From Roseovarius sp. EL26 (lineage in GTDB: Bacteria > Pseudomonadota > Alphaproteobacteria > Rhodobacterales > Rhodobacteraceae), in NCBI RefSeq assembly GCF_900327775.1, contig NZ_OUMZ01000007.1, positions 917,606-981,605 of the forward strand: a stretch of 64,000 bases of DNA, written 5' to 3'. A model generated the notes under the pieces. It did not search any database. It worked only from the letters and a program-made list of their open reading frames with translations, and was not told the DNA's origin. Of this stretch, positions 17,185-24,787 are shown piece by piece (position 1 is the stretch's first letter; each line of letters starts with the position of its first letter). The translations under genes were made by a program, and so were the position numbers.

Positions 17185-18219
17185 ATGAAAGAGAACCAAG
17201 GGAATTCGGATGACGATATTTGGAATGTCCCGGGTTTTGGCGTCCATCACATCGCCAAGCTTTTGGAAAACCGTGGTTCAGATATTGTTGCGCTTCTGAG
17301 ATCGGCCAACCTACCCGTTGATATTCACGAAACCCCGCCAAACTTTGTTGATGTCCGGAACGAGCTGCGACTATTGGAGCTTGCCGTCCAAGAAACCGGT
17401 GACCGCTTGTTTGCGATCTCAGCCGGAAGAACATTCAACCCCAGAAAGACGACACTTCTTAGTTATGTTTTTTTGAATTCTCCGACCGTTGGCGAGGCCA
17501 TTGAGAAGGCTGTGAACTACGCCCGCTTGGTGCGGGGATTTGCCAAATTGTCCTTCTATGAGGACGGGAATGGCATGTTTCTGGAGATAGATTCCATATC
17601 CCAGCTGATGCGTGCTGATGGCGCTCATAATGAATTTCGAATTTCCGCTTTTTTGACCAGTCTTCAAATTGCAGCCGCGACGCCCCTGTCTATCCATGAG
17701 ATACGTTTCCCGCATGAATTGACGGAAGACGCGCAAACACAAATATCCGAGGTTTTGTCGATTAAAGTCAAACAGAGTCAACGCGTTCCGGGTATCCTGT
17801 TTGACAAGACAATTTTGGATATCCCGATCAGAGATGCGGATCCCGCCTTGCTTTTGCACCTTGAAACACATGTGCAAACTCTGATGTCGGATTTAGCGCC
17901 GGACATTGGTGAAACAAGTTCTTTGGTGCAGAGCGAAATAACCTCGCGTCTGTCTTTTACTGCTCCAACACAAGATGACGTTGCGAAGACACTTGGGATG
18001 AGTATCAGTACGCTTGGACGTAAACTGGCCAAGGAAGGTACGACCTATAAACAACTGCTGAAGGACATTCGTGCCAGGCTGGCAGAGCAATATCTTGATG
18101 ATCCCAAGCTCAGTCTTTCTGACATTGCTTTTGCGCTTGGTTACTCTGATCAGGCGGCATTCACGAATGCCTACAAGACCTGGACAGGCCAATCGCCGGG
18201 TAGTGTTCGGGCTGGTTAG
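17185..18219 (+). CDS. AraC-family transcriptional regulator
   Basis: Protein of 344 residues. The N-terminal two-thirds match the 'arabinose-binding' type domain found in OruR/ArgR-like regulators (segments NELRLLELAVQETGD and FLNSPTVGEAIEKAVNYARLV). The C-terminal 100 residues hold two helix-turn-helix motifs (QDDVAKTLGMSISTLGRKLAKEG and LSDIAFALGYSDQAAFTNAYKTWTGQSP). Such proteins sense a small molecule and act on nearby promoters. It is the only regulator directly beside the array of exported-protein genes at 18374-20397, whose promoters share an inverted repeat, so it is a candidate controller; this is inference. Confidence 0.88.
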   Translation: MKENQGNSDDDIWNVPGFGVHHIAKLLENRGSDIVALLRSANLPVDIHETPPNFVDVRNELRLLELAVQETGDRLFAISAGRTFNPRKTTLLSYVFLNSPTVGEAIEKAVNYARLVRGFAKLSFYEDGNGMFLEIDSISQLMRADGAHNEFRISAFLTSLQIAAATPLSIHEIRFPHELTEDAQTQISEVLSIKVKQSQRVPGILFDKTILDIPIRDADPALLLHLETHVQTLMSDLAPDIGETSSLVQSEITSRLSFTAPTQDDVAKTLGMSISTLGRKLAKEGTTYKQLLKDIRARLAEQYLDDPKLSLSDIAFALGYSDQAAFTNAYKTWTGQSPGSVRAG

Positions 18220-18373
18220 GCTGGCCTCGGTTTATGCAAACCGGCAAGCACTGTGAACCAGGGCGATGTGCGCTGTTTTTGTACCTCAAATAGGGCGCCC
18301 GATTGGCGGTTTGTTGGGGTTATCTGTCCATGCTTTGAATTTAAGGCTTCCGGATATGGCATACCCAAACGCA

Positions 18374-18622
18374 TCAAGGTACTGATCTGCATATGTATTG
18401 CGCTCTTTGCTCTGCGTCCTGTTCGATGGCTGCTACAGTATCGCTGGCACGCGCGTTATTGGCTGCTCTGTCAACAACATGATCGCGTGCCTGCGAAACC
18501 TCTGAGCGGGTATCCTGTGCGCGGTCGCGTAGATTGTGGTCACCCAGCGGGCCCGCCGTGGACATTCCGGCGCTTGCAACAAGGACGAGTATAGTGGTGG
18601 ATGTGATCATTACGGTTTTCAT
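18374..18622 (-). CDS. Exported-array protein B (short, hypothetical)
   Basis: Protein of 82 residues. The signal peptide is MITSTTILVLVASAGMSTAG and the following PLGDHNLRDRAQDTRSEVSQ matches the shared N-terminal module of the two larger neighbours (18788-19717 and 20023-20397). After SQAR the sequence departs from them into an Ala/Asp-rich helix-forming tail containing one Cys. The leader has AAAGGAA before the ATG. It also carries the conserved upstream block (18666-18735) with the 37-nt inverted repeat 43 nt before the start. It is the most diverged of the three copies. The function is unknown. Confidence 0.6.
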   Translation of the reverse strand: MKTVMITSTTILVLVASAGMSTAGPLGDHNLRDRAQDTRSEVSQARDHVVDRAANNARASDTVAAIEQDAEQRAQYICRSVP

Positions 18623-18665
18623 CTTTTGGTTCCTTTCGGTTGATCGTGTTTGTTACGCTGTGTGT

Positions 18666-18702
18666 GCAATCAACTTAGCAACCGGCTCTCCAGATTTATT
18701 GC
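18666..18702 (-). promoter_or_regulatory. 37-nt inverted repeat upstream of array gene B
   Basis: An imperfect palindrome with arms GCAATAAATCTG and TAAGTTGATTGC (minus strand), 43 nt before the ATG. The same element with the same length and spacing occurs before the two neighbouring genes. The block GTTACGCTGTGTGTGCA (plus strand) next to it is identical in all three. It may be a shared operator or a leader hairpin. Confidence 0.6.
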
Positions 18703-18787
18703 GCTGGCACGTCAAGGTTTTGCGAAAAGACTTTAAGTTAACGCGTTCATGTGAGCTCCATTTCAATTCAGATCAACGCAAAACGCT

Positions 18788-19717
18788 TTAAAACCGGACC
18801 TCGAAGCCGATGTCCCATCCGAAAGCGAGGCCGCCGGAGCCGCTTCCCAATTCGGTTTCAGTGGTGATCTCAGCATACAGCTGCGAGCGATCCGACAGGG
18901 CGACAATGCCCCCCACGCTCAGGGCCGCTGTGTTCTGATCAATTGCCGCTGAGGTTTCGGTGTCGAACGTATTGTAGAAGTCGATTTGACCATACAGCAT
19001 CGAATTGTTTGCAAAGGTACGTGCTGCACGCAATCCGATCCGAGCCGTCAACGCATCATCATCCACCAAGGATCCGATCCGACCTGCGGCATCGCCCAAA
19101 TCGATATCGCTGTACATGACCTGCACTTGCGGGATGAGCGTCCATTCATTCTGCAATGCGAACGACTTGCCGAGTTCAACAGATATCTGATACCCACTGC
19201 CGTTGATATCCAAGGTGTTCCGGCCATTCAAATCTATGCGGCTGTCGAAATCCCCATAACGAAACTGCCCGTCGATATAGAATTGGCTTTCGGCAACCCA
19301 AAGCGCGCTCAGGGTTGCATCATAGGAGTCGGCAGAAATATTGGCATTGGCCAAGCGGGAGCTGGCACCCGATGTCAGGCTGCTGATGCCAAGTTCCAGC
19401 CCGCCAAATAACTGTCCGCCCGCGACCTCGCCCAAAAGAAAGTCCTGATCATATCGCTGGTCATCGCTGTACGTCGTCACATTACGATCACCGACACTAT
19501 TGCTGATGCATTCCCCTGCAGTCTGAACCCAGGTGAATGGCTGTGCGCTTGTCGTCAACTCGGTCAGTGCACCGCTGACGCGTGCTTGCGAAACAGATGA
19601 GCGAACATCCTGTGCAAACCCGCGTTGTGCGTCGCCGCGCAACGGGCCGGCCATGGACATTCCAGCACTCACAACAAGCGCGAACACTGTAGCAGTTGTA
19701 ATCATTGCCTTTTTCAT
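18788..19717 (-). CDS. Exported-array protein C: autotransporter-type beta-barrel
   Basis: Protein of 309 residues. Residues 1-45 are the constant module: a signal peptide ending GMSMAG, then PLRGDAQRGFAQDVRSSVSQ. After a short linker with one Cys, about 240 residues have the alternating pattern of an outer-membrane beta-barrel of the autotransporter type. Features are a Gly start (GQLFGGLELGISSL), repeated amphipathic strands (SQFYIDGQFRYGDFD, GYQISVELGKSF, ALTARIGLRAARTF) and a terminal strand ending in Phe (GFEVRF). No passenger domain is present, so it is either a minimal barrel or the C-terminal end of an autotransporter captured behind the array's signal peptide. The first 134 nt differ from the neighbour gene D at only 7 positions. 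Confidence 0.75.
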   Translation of the reverse strand: MKKAMITTATVFALVVSAGMSMAGPLRGDAQRGFAQDVRSSVSQARVSGALTELTTSAQPFTWVQTAGECISNSVGDRNVTTYSDDQRYDQDFLLGEVAGGQLFGGLELGISSLTSGASSRLANANISADSYDATLSALWVAESQFYIDGQFRYGDFDSRIDLNGRNTLDINGSGYQISVELGKSFALQNEWTLIPQVQVMYSDIDLGDAAGRIGSLVDDDALTARIGLRAARTFANNSMLYGQIDFYNTFDTETSAAIDQNTAALSVGGIVALSDRSQLYAEITTETELGSGSGGLAFGWDIGFEVRF

Positions 19718-19760
19718 CTTTGGCCGCCTTTCAGCTAAGCGTATCTGTTACGCTGTGTGT

Positions 19761-19797
19761 GCAGTCAATTTGACGCGGTGCGGTTCAAATTGATTGC
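19761..19797 (-). promoter_or_regulatory. 37-nt inverted repeat upstream of array gene C
   Basis: Arms GCAATCAATTTG and CAAATTGACTGC (minus strand) are separated by a 13-nt centre, 43 nt before the ATG. It is the same element as at 18666-18702 and 20442-20478. The centre sequences differ while the arms are kept, as expected for a protein-binding site or hairpin. Confidence 0.65.
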
Positions 19798-20022
19798 GTT
19801 GGCAGGTCAAGGTTTTGTGAAAAAACATCAAACTTACGCCCGTTCATTGCGTATTTGGCAGTGGGGCGTTCTTGGTCAGGTAGACATTGACTTCACCCTC
19901 TACGAACCCGAAGAGATTGAAGTTGGTACGCATAGGCGGGCCCCGGAGCGAACAACCGGGCCCGATACTAATTGGTGGCAGGTTTGTTGTCCCTGGGGCG
20001 ACCTGCTTGGATCAGCGCAATG

Positions 20023-20397
20023 CTACCGGTAGTACTTCCAGATTGGCGTGGGTTGCAGGTTGGAACCTGACGTCTGGCCAAAAATCACAGTGTGAGAGCC
20101 ACCATCATCAACCGTGATGACGACAGCATTGGGCAATTGCGAGCTCCAGCTCGAGCCATAATTGCTAGTCTTCTGGGTTGATGAGAGGTTCTTTTGACTC
20201 GGATCCTGCTTTGACGACAAATCCAGGCCAAGGCCTATCGTTTTAGTGGTTTGCTGGTCGAAGGCTTGCGAAACAGATGAGCGAACATCCTGTGCAAACC
20301 CGCGTTGACCGTTGCCGCCCAACGGGCCGGCCATGGACATTCCAGCACTCACAACAAGCGCGAACACCGTAGCAGTTGTAATCATTACCTTTTGCAT
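20023..20397 (-). CDS. Exported-array protein D (hypothetical)
   Basis: Protein of 124 residues. Residues 1-45 are nearly identical to array protein C: a signal peptide ending GMSMAG, then PLGGNGQRGFAQDVRSSVSQA. From residue 46 on it is unrelated: a Gln/Lys/Ser-rich stretch, then a short beta-like segment (AVVITVDDGGSHTVIFGQTSG) and the end PIWKYYR. I do not recognise the C-terminal part. The leader has AGGAG before the ATG and carries the shared upstream block. The abrupt change after residue 45 matches the break seen in the DNA (20264), as if a new 3' end had been joined to a constant 5' cassette. Confidence 0.6.
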   Translation of the reverse strand: MQKVMITTATVFALVVSAGMSMAGPLGGNGQRGFAQDVRSSVSQAFDQQTTKTIGLGLDLSSKQDPSQKNLSSTQKTSNYGSSWSSQLPNAVVITVDDGGSHTVIFGQTSGSNLQPTPIWKYYR

Positions 20398-20441
20398 CTT
20401 TTAGCTCCTTTTGAGTTAAGCGTATCCGTTACGCTGTGTGT

Positions 20442-20478
20442 GCAATCAATTTGACAGTCTGCTCTCCAAATTGATTGC
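20442..20478 (-). promoter_or_regulatory. 37-nt inverted repeat upstream of array gene D
   Basis: The arms GCAATCAATTTG and CAAATTGATTGC (minus strand) are perfectly complementary over 12 bp and separated by 13 nt, 44 nt before the ATG. This is the best-preserved of the three copies and defines the element. Confidence 0.7.
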
Positions 20479-20529
20479 GCTGGCACGTCAGGGTTTTGCG
20501 AAAAGACTTCAAATTAACACCCGTTAGCG

Positions 20530-20886
20530 GCGCCTTGCCGAGTGGGTGTTCTCTGTCAGGTAAACATTGGCATCGCGCCAACCACCCGTCAAATGGAGCA
20601 GGTGAAAGTCCACAAGCACAACCATTTCGCCGTTGGGTTAAAGTGCAGCATCCGTCGAAATGGGCTCGGTGACGTCATTAGATCGAACGCAGCATCCTTA
20701 AGAACTAATCATTTTTTGCCGTCATGGACGGCCCATAGAGGTCGTTCGACACAGTTCCAAATTGCTGCAGTCGCAGCCCGCATTGCTGCCGTTCGCTGTG
20801 ATTGCAAAACCTAACTTGGCCTCAAGGTCAGTTGTGCGGGACAAAACTGCCGTTTAGCCCGCTGCTGTGAATGACTGCCTTTGTTG
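20530..20886. other. Gene-free stretch with dispersed repeat
   Basis: No gene is supported. The first 70 bases resemble the DNA upstream of array gene C (around 19840-19890), so the duplicated block extends this far in a weakened form. 20763-20813 resembles 667-717 near the left end of the window (shared core GCAGCCCGCATTGC), an intergenic repeat. Confidence 0.45.
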
Positions 20887-21378
20887 TCAAGCCAACGTGG
20901 ATAGGCAGGTCGCAGCAACCCAAAGACCGACACCAAAACTCAGATGTGCGAGAAGGCTCTTAGCGCGCGCGATATTTGGGCTGGGTGCATGCCGGGCTGC
21001 AAGCCCTGCTCCCATAGCTGGTTGAAGGATCATGAAGGGTGCGAGCACCGTCAGCACGCCAAATATCGTTACTGGCATTAACGTAGGATTCATGAGCCAG
21101 TTCTGATCGACCAGTGTGAGAAAAACCAAAGCGAAAAGAACTCCAATCAGATAGTGAGCCCCCCAGCCAAGCAAACCTTCTGATCGGATTGCTTCACTCG
21201 CAGAAATAGGTCGATGTATGAACCGCCCTCGGGCCATATGGCCGAGCCAGCGCCCCACCATCGCATAATTGAGTGTTTTCTGGGAAAGCATTTGCTTTTG
21301 GACAAATGCAATCAAATCCATGAAGGCCGTTGCTCCGATACCAATCAATACTGCGCTTGGAAGAAACTCTGTAATCAT
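20887..21378 (-). CDS. DUF2938 family membrane protein
   Basis: Inner-membrane protein of 163 residues with four predicted helices: FLPSAVLIGIGATAFMDLIA, HYLIGVLFALVFLTLV, MPVTIFGVLTVLAPFMILQP and LLAHLSFGVGLWVAATCL. A polar loop carries the family-typical GRWLGHMARGRF motif. This matches DUF2938, a family of unknown function. In related genomes the gene is commonly divergent from a MerR-type regulator, and here a MerR relic starts 41 bp away on the other strand. Confidence 0.8.
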   Translation of the reverse strand: MITEFLPSAVLIGIGATAFMDLIAFVQKQMLSQKTLNYAMVGRWLGHMARGRFIHRPISASEAIRSEGLLGWGAHYLIGVLFALVFLTLVDQNWLMNPTLMPVTIFGVLTVLAPFMILQPAMGAGLAARHAPSPNIARAKSLLAHLSFGVGLWVAATCLSTLA

Positions 21379-21419
21379 GCGGTGGTGACCTTATTCTTTG
21401 TTGATACTTTATCGGAAGG

Positions 21420-21650
21420 ATGTTTATTACCACTTCAAGCCAACTTGAGGTCAAGGCCATACTTGATATTTCTGAACTCTCCCGTGCGAAAGGATTTTCG
21501 GCGTCAAAACTTCGCCATGATGAAGAAGTCGGCCTGATCCGTTCGGAAGGAAGACGTGGGTTGAAACATCTTTTTGAGATGAGGTGAAGACACGGGTTTC
21601 ACTAATTGCTTTGGCCGCAAACTGCAGGGGTCTACTAACAAAATTCTTAG
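21420..21650 (+). pseudogene. MerR-family regulator, broken
   Basis: The first frame (ATG at 21420, stop at 21587) encodes 55 residues with a MerR DNA-binding motif: LDISELSRAKGFSASKLRHDEEVGLI followed in sequence by RSEGRRGLKHLF, read here in two parts. A shift of frame just before the stop continues into TRVSLIALAANCRG, matching the next segment of the family, and ends at a stop near 21660. The usual C-terminal effector part is missing, and Tyr-Tyr in the RYYE motif is replaced by His-Asp. It faces away from the DUF2938 gene it probably once controlled. Confidence 0.65.
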
Positions 21651-21900
21651 CAGGGCAAGGCGCTCACGGCCCTTAGCTGTCGTCCATCACGTACAATGCT
21701 GCCACAGTACAGCTTCCCCGAAGTGGACGTTGATCGTCTGCGCTACATTATCAGCGACGCAATGACCGGAGAGCGGGATAAAGCGCCAGTCTGATTGGGT
21801 GGGCGAGCCTTAGACAATCAGTTCTCCTTTCTCTTTCGCATTTTGACCCTACTGTCGTTCTTATGGATCGGCCGCCGCGTGCGAGATGGCCGATCAGAAT

Positions 21901-22410
21901 TCATGCGGGACGCATCTGCACCTGTGTCAGCCAGATGAGACCGAAGAGCATCATCGCAGCAGACAGCGCGCAGGCAATGGTGCGCACCGTGTTCCACGTC
22001 GTCCAGCGTGGCAGGTAAGTTCCGGTCCAATAGTCTCGGGTCGCCTCAGACGTCAGGTCCATGCCCGCCAACGCCTCATTCATCGGTACGTTGAAGAACA
22101 CTGTGACCGCGAAGCAACCCAGAAGGTAAACGAGCGCGCCTGAGAGGATAAGCAGGCTCGGACCACCAGCAATATTGGTTGCGCTATAGATCACGACGAA
22201 GACGGACACAGCAGCCATGCCGAGGAAGAGCGTCATGAAGATCCAGCGGAAAACCTCGCGGTTGATAGCCTGCATCGCCTCGATACCACCGACGCCGTCA
22301 GTATGAGCGAGAGAGCGCATGATGAAATCTGAGAACGCGAGGAATACGCCGCCGACGAGGGCATAGGCGAGGATGGAGAGTTGCAGGAGGACAAAGACAA
22401 AGGGTGACAT
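21901..22410 (-). CDS. DUF1772 (anthrone oxygenase-like) membrane protein
   Basis: Membrane protein of 169 residues with four helices (VLLQLSILAYALVGGVFLAF, IFMTLFLGMAAVSVFVVIYS, LLILSGALVYLLGCFAVTVF, VRTIACALSAAMMLFGLIWL). It carries the conserved NVPMNEAL segment between helices 3 and 4 and the YLPRWTTWNTVRT segment before helix 4. Both are hallmarks of DUF1772, the family that includes fungal anthrone oxygenases; bacterial members have no assigned substrate. AGGAG precedes the ATG. It lies downstream of the NmrA-like gene and a broken small membrane gene on the same strand, probably one operon. Confidence 0.82.
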   Translation of the reverse strand: MSPFVFVLLQLSILAYALVGGVFLAFSDFIMRSLAHTDGVGGIEAMQAINREVFRWIFMTLFLGMAAVSVFVVIYSATNIAGGPSLLILSGALVYLLGCFAVTVFFNVPMNEALAGMDLTSEATRDYWTGTYLPRWTTWNTVRTIACALSAAMMLFGLIWLTQVQMRPA

Positions 22411-22495
22411 AGTGCATCTCCTGTTTGGGAGTTAGGTTGCGACGCGCGCCGATGTGCGCGCCACCGCGAGACGGTCACAACTGGGCAATGATGCG

Positions 22496-22707
22496 CTAGC
22501 GAAAGGCAAAGATGCACAAAATCGCGATAGCAATTTCAAGCACAAGCGCACCGATGATGCCGCCGGATGGCATTCCATCGACCGCAACACCAATTAGCCG
22601 ACCCACAGGAAACGCGAGGAAGACGATGAGCGTCGCAGCGACGTCACCTGTGCCATCGCCATGCGCCAGATGCCCAGGGTAACCTTTTCGAGTCGTGTAA
22701 ATGACAT
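22496..22707 (-). pseudogene. Small membrane protein gene with frameshift
   Basis: The ATG at 22707 has AAAGGA 6 nt ahead and starts MSFTRLEKVTLGIWRMA, but this frame soon runs into low-quality Ser/Arg-rich sequence and stops. Shifting frame near residue 20 gives a coherent second half: VAATLIVFLAFPVGRLIGVA, then DGMPSGGIIGALVLEIAIAI and LCIFAFR before the stop at 22496. Together they describe a two- to three-helix membrane protein of about 70 residues, broken by an indel. The operon position between the NmrA-like and DUF1772 genes fits. I cannot name the family. A sequencing error is also possible. Confidence 0.6.
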
Positions 22708-22735
22708 GAGATGTCCTTTCGTTTGAGGTAAGAGG

Positions 22736-23563
22736 TCACGCTGCGGCGTTCCACATGCCTCGAGAGGCGGCAGCGGTCGCGAATACCGCAAAGTCGCGTG
22801 GCTTCCGGCCAAGTGCGCGTTCAACCCCGTTGGTCGTATGCGCGTTCCGACCATCGAGCGTCTCCCGCGCGATAGCCGTGAAAACGTCGGCGACAAAATC
22901 ATCGCCCGAGGCAGCGACATTGGCGTGGAAGTCCTCGAACGTGATGGAGAGGTGCTGGACCTGGCGGCCAGTTGCTTGAGAGAGAACATAGGCCATCTCG
23001 GCGAAGGTCATCAGCCGGGGGCCGGTGACTTCATAGAGTTCGCCTTCGTGACCCTCTTCGGTCAGCGCGGCGACGGCGACGTCTGCAATGTCGTCAATGT
23101 CGATGATCGGTTCTGCAATGTCGCCACCGGGCATCGGGAGCACGCCTGCCAAAATCGGATCGCGCAGGTAGCCTTCGCTGAAGTTCTGTGCAAACCAGGC
23201 GGCGCGAACGATTGTGAACGGGATACCGGAATTACGCGCGACCTCTTCACCGAGGCGTGCGTGATGTTCACCGCGGCCCGACAGAAGAACGATATGCTTC
23301 AGCCCGCTTGCGGCAGCAACCTTCGTGAAGGCTTCGAGCTTTTCGACAGCACCGGGGAAGGCGAGGTCTGGGAAGTAGGTCACGTAGGCTTTGGTAGCCC
23401 CGTGCAGCGCAGGCGCCCAAGTGGCAGGATCTTCCCAGTCAAAGGGAACATCCGAACTCCGTGAGCCCCGGCGTACATCAACGCCTTTTTCTTCGAGCTT
23501 GGCCGCGACGCGCAAACCAGTTTTGCCGGCGGCACCGACGACGAGAATGGGTTGGCTATACAT
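22736..23563 (-). CDS. NmrA-like NAD(P)-binding protein
   Basis: Atypical short-chain dehydrogenase of 275 residues. The N-terminal dinucleotide motif is ILVVGAAGKTGLRVAAKL. It is followed by an Arg-rich beta2 end (DVRRGSRSS), typical of NADP-binding NmrA-type or azoreductase-like quinone oxidoreductases. Later segments are HIVLLSGRGEHHA, FTIVRAAWFAQNFSEG and the C-terminal LYEVTGPRLMTFAEMA. The frame is open further upstream, but the ATG at 23563 carries AAGGAG and directly precedes the nucleotide-binding strand. It is divergent from the AraC-type gene at 23789, which probably controls it. The catalytic Tyr-X3-Lys of classical SDRs is not apparent, so a sensor or quinone-reductase role is possible. 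Confidence 0.85.
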   Translation of the reverse strand: MYSQPILVVGAAGKTGLRVAAKLEEKGVDVRRGSRSSDVPFDWEDPATWAPALHGATKAYVTYFPDLAFPGAVEKLEAFTKVAAASGLKHIVLLSGRGEHHARLGEEVARNSGIPFTIVRAAWFAQNFSEGYLRDPILAGVLPMPGGDIAEPIIDIDDIADVAVAALTEEGHEGELYEVTGPRLMTFAEMAYVLSQATGRQVQHLSITFEDFHANVAASGDDFVADVFTAIARETLDGRNAHTTNGVERALGRKPRDFAVFATAAASRGMWNAAA

Positions 23564-23788
23564 ATATTTTCTCCTTGGTTGAAATGGGTGACCAAGGAAT
23601 AGGCCCAGCAGGCGGCTCAGATATTGACCCCGACCGCCAAAGAATTGACCGCGCTCGCCAAACGACGCCTCATTCGGCTGAAACGCAATTCTGATGGCTT
23701 CACCTAGGAAAGTGTCCTGTGACATCGCGAAAAATCGCGGATACTATCTTGGTATGTGCCGTACTTTCTCAACGAGGTTCTTTTCACG

Positions 23789-24787
23789 ATGGCCTATGTA
23801 ACATCTCTTTTTGCGCGCAAGATGGTCGCCGCTGCTGGGTCCGGTATCGACCCTAGGGCAACGCTTGCATCCGCCGGAATTGACTATGATGCGCCGTGGG
23901 ATCCGAAGGTCATGATCCCAGCAGTGGCCTATTACGACATGCTGGAGGCCATGGCCAAAGAAGTTGATGTGACAGAGCTGCCTGTGCATGTCGGCGCGTC
24001 GATGAGATGTGACGATTACGGGGCTCTTGGCCTGACGTGGAAAGCAGCCCCGACGCTTCATGGGTCCTGCACCCGTATTGAACGCTACGCGCGTCTCTGG
24101 ACGGGTGTTGTCTCCTACGAATTGCGAGAGGACCCGCACGGCACGCTCTTCATCCTGCACCGCGAGGGTGAGCGAAGATTGGGGCTACGTCTGTCAAATG
24201 AGGCGACCTTAGCAAGTGCCGTATCTCTCAGCAGACAGGTCTGCCCAGTGCCGTTTTCGCCGGTTGAAGTGTTCGCGAAGCACGCCGCGCCGAAGTCGAA
24301 GTTGTTTCACGAAGATTGGTTTGGCTGTCCCGTGACCTTCGGCGCCGATCTCGACGCGGTGCTGATATCAAAAGAAGCGATGGAACGCCCCAATATCCTC
24401 GGAGACGAGGGCATCTCGCGCTACCTGATTTCGCATCTCGATGCGGAGCTTGCAGATCTCAAGAGCGCGACGCCCCTTGTCGCACAAGCAAAAGACTCAA
24501 TCGCGCAGGCATTGAATGAAGGCGCACCACTCATGGCGGATATCGCGAGGAGTTTGGGGCTGAGCGCGCGTTCTTTCCACCGCCGCCTTTCCGAGCATGG
24601 CCTGAGTTTCCAAACACTGACTGAGGAAACGCGCCGCGAGCTTGCCGAAGGCCTTCTGCGCGATGAGCAGTATTCTCTGGCTGATGTTGCTTTTCTGACC
24701 GGGTTTTCCGAGCAAAGCTCGTTCACACGCGCCTTTAAACGGTGGCTCGGGAAAACGCCCGCTAGTTATCGCAAGTCTCACAAGTGA
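23789..24787 (+). CDS. AraC-family transcriptional regulator
   Basis: Regulator of 332 residues. The N-terminal arabinose-binding-type domain (VTSLFARKMVAAAGSGIDP start; PVHVGASMRCDDYGALGL) is followed by a double helix-turn-helix (MADIARSLGLSARSFHRRLSEHG and LADVAFLTGFSEQSSFTRAF, ending WLGKTPASYRK). A GTG at 23756 is possible, but the ATG at 23789 has a GAGG in the leader and better fits the domain start. It is transcribed away from the NmrA-like/DUF1772 operon with about 225 bp between them. This is the usual layout of a regulator and its target operon for a redox or xenobiotic response. Confidence 0.86.
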   Translation: MAYVTSLFARKMVAAAGSGIDPRATLASAGIDYDAPWDPKVMIPAVAYYDMLEAMAKEVDVTELPVHVGASMRCDDYGALGLTWKAAPTLHGSCTRIERYARLWTGVVSYELREDPHGTLFILHREGERRLGLRLSNEATLASAVSLSRQVCPVPFSPVEVFAKHAAPKSKLFHEDWFGCPVTFGADLDAVLISKEAMERPNILGDEGISRYLISHLDAELADLKSATPLVAQAKDSIAQALNEGAPLMADIARSLGLSARSFHRRLSEHGLSFQTLTEETRRELAEGLLRDEQYSLADVAFLTGFSEQSSFTRAFKRWLGKTPASYRKSHK

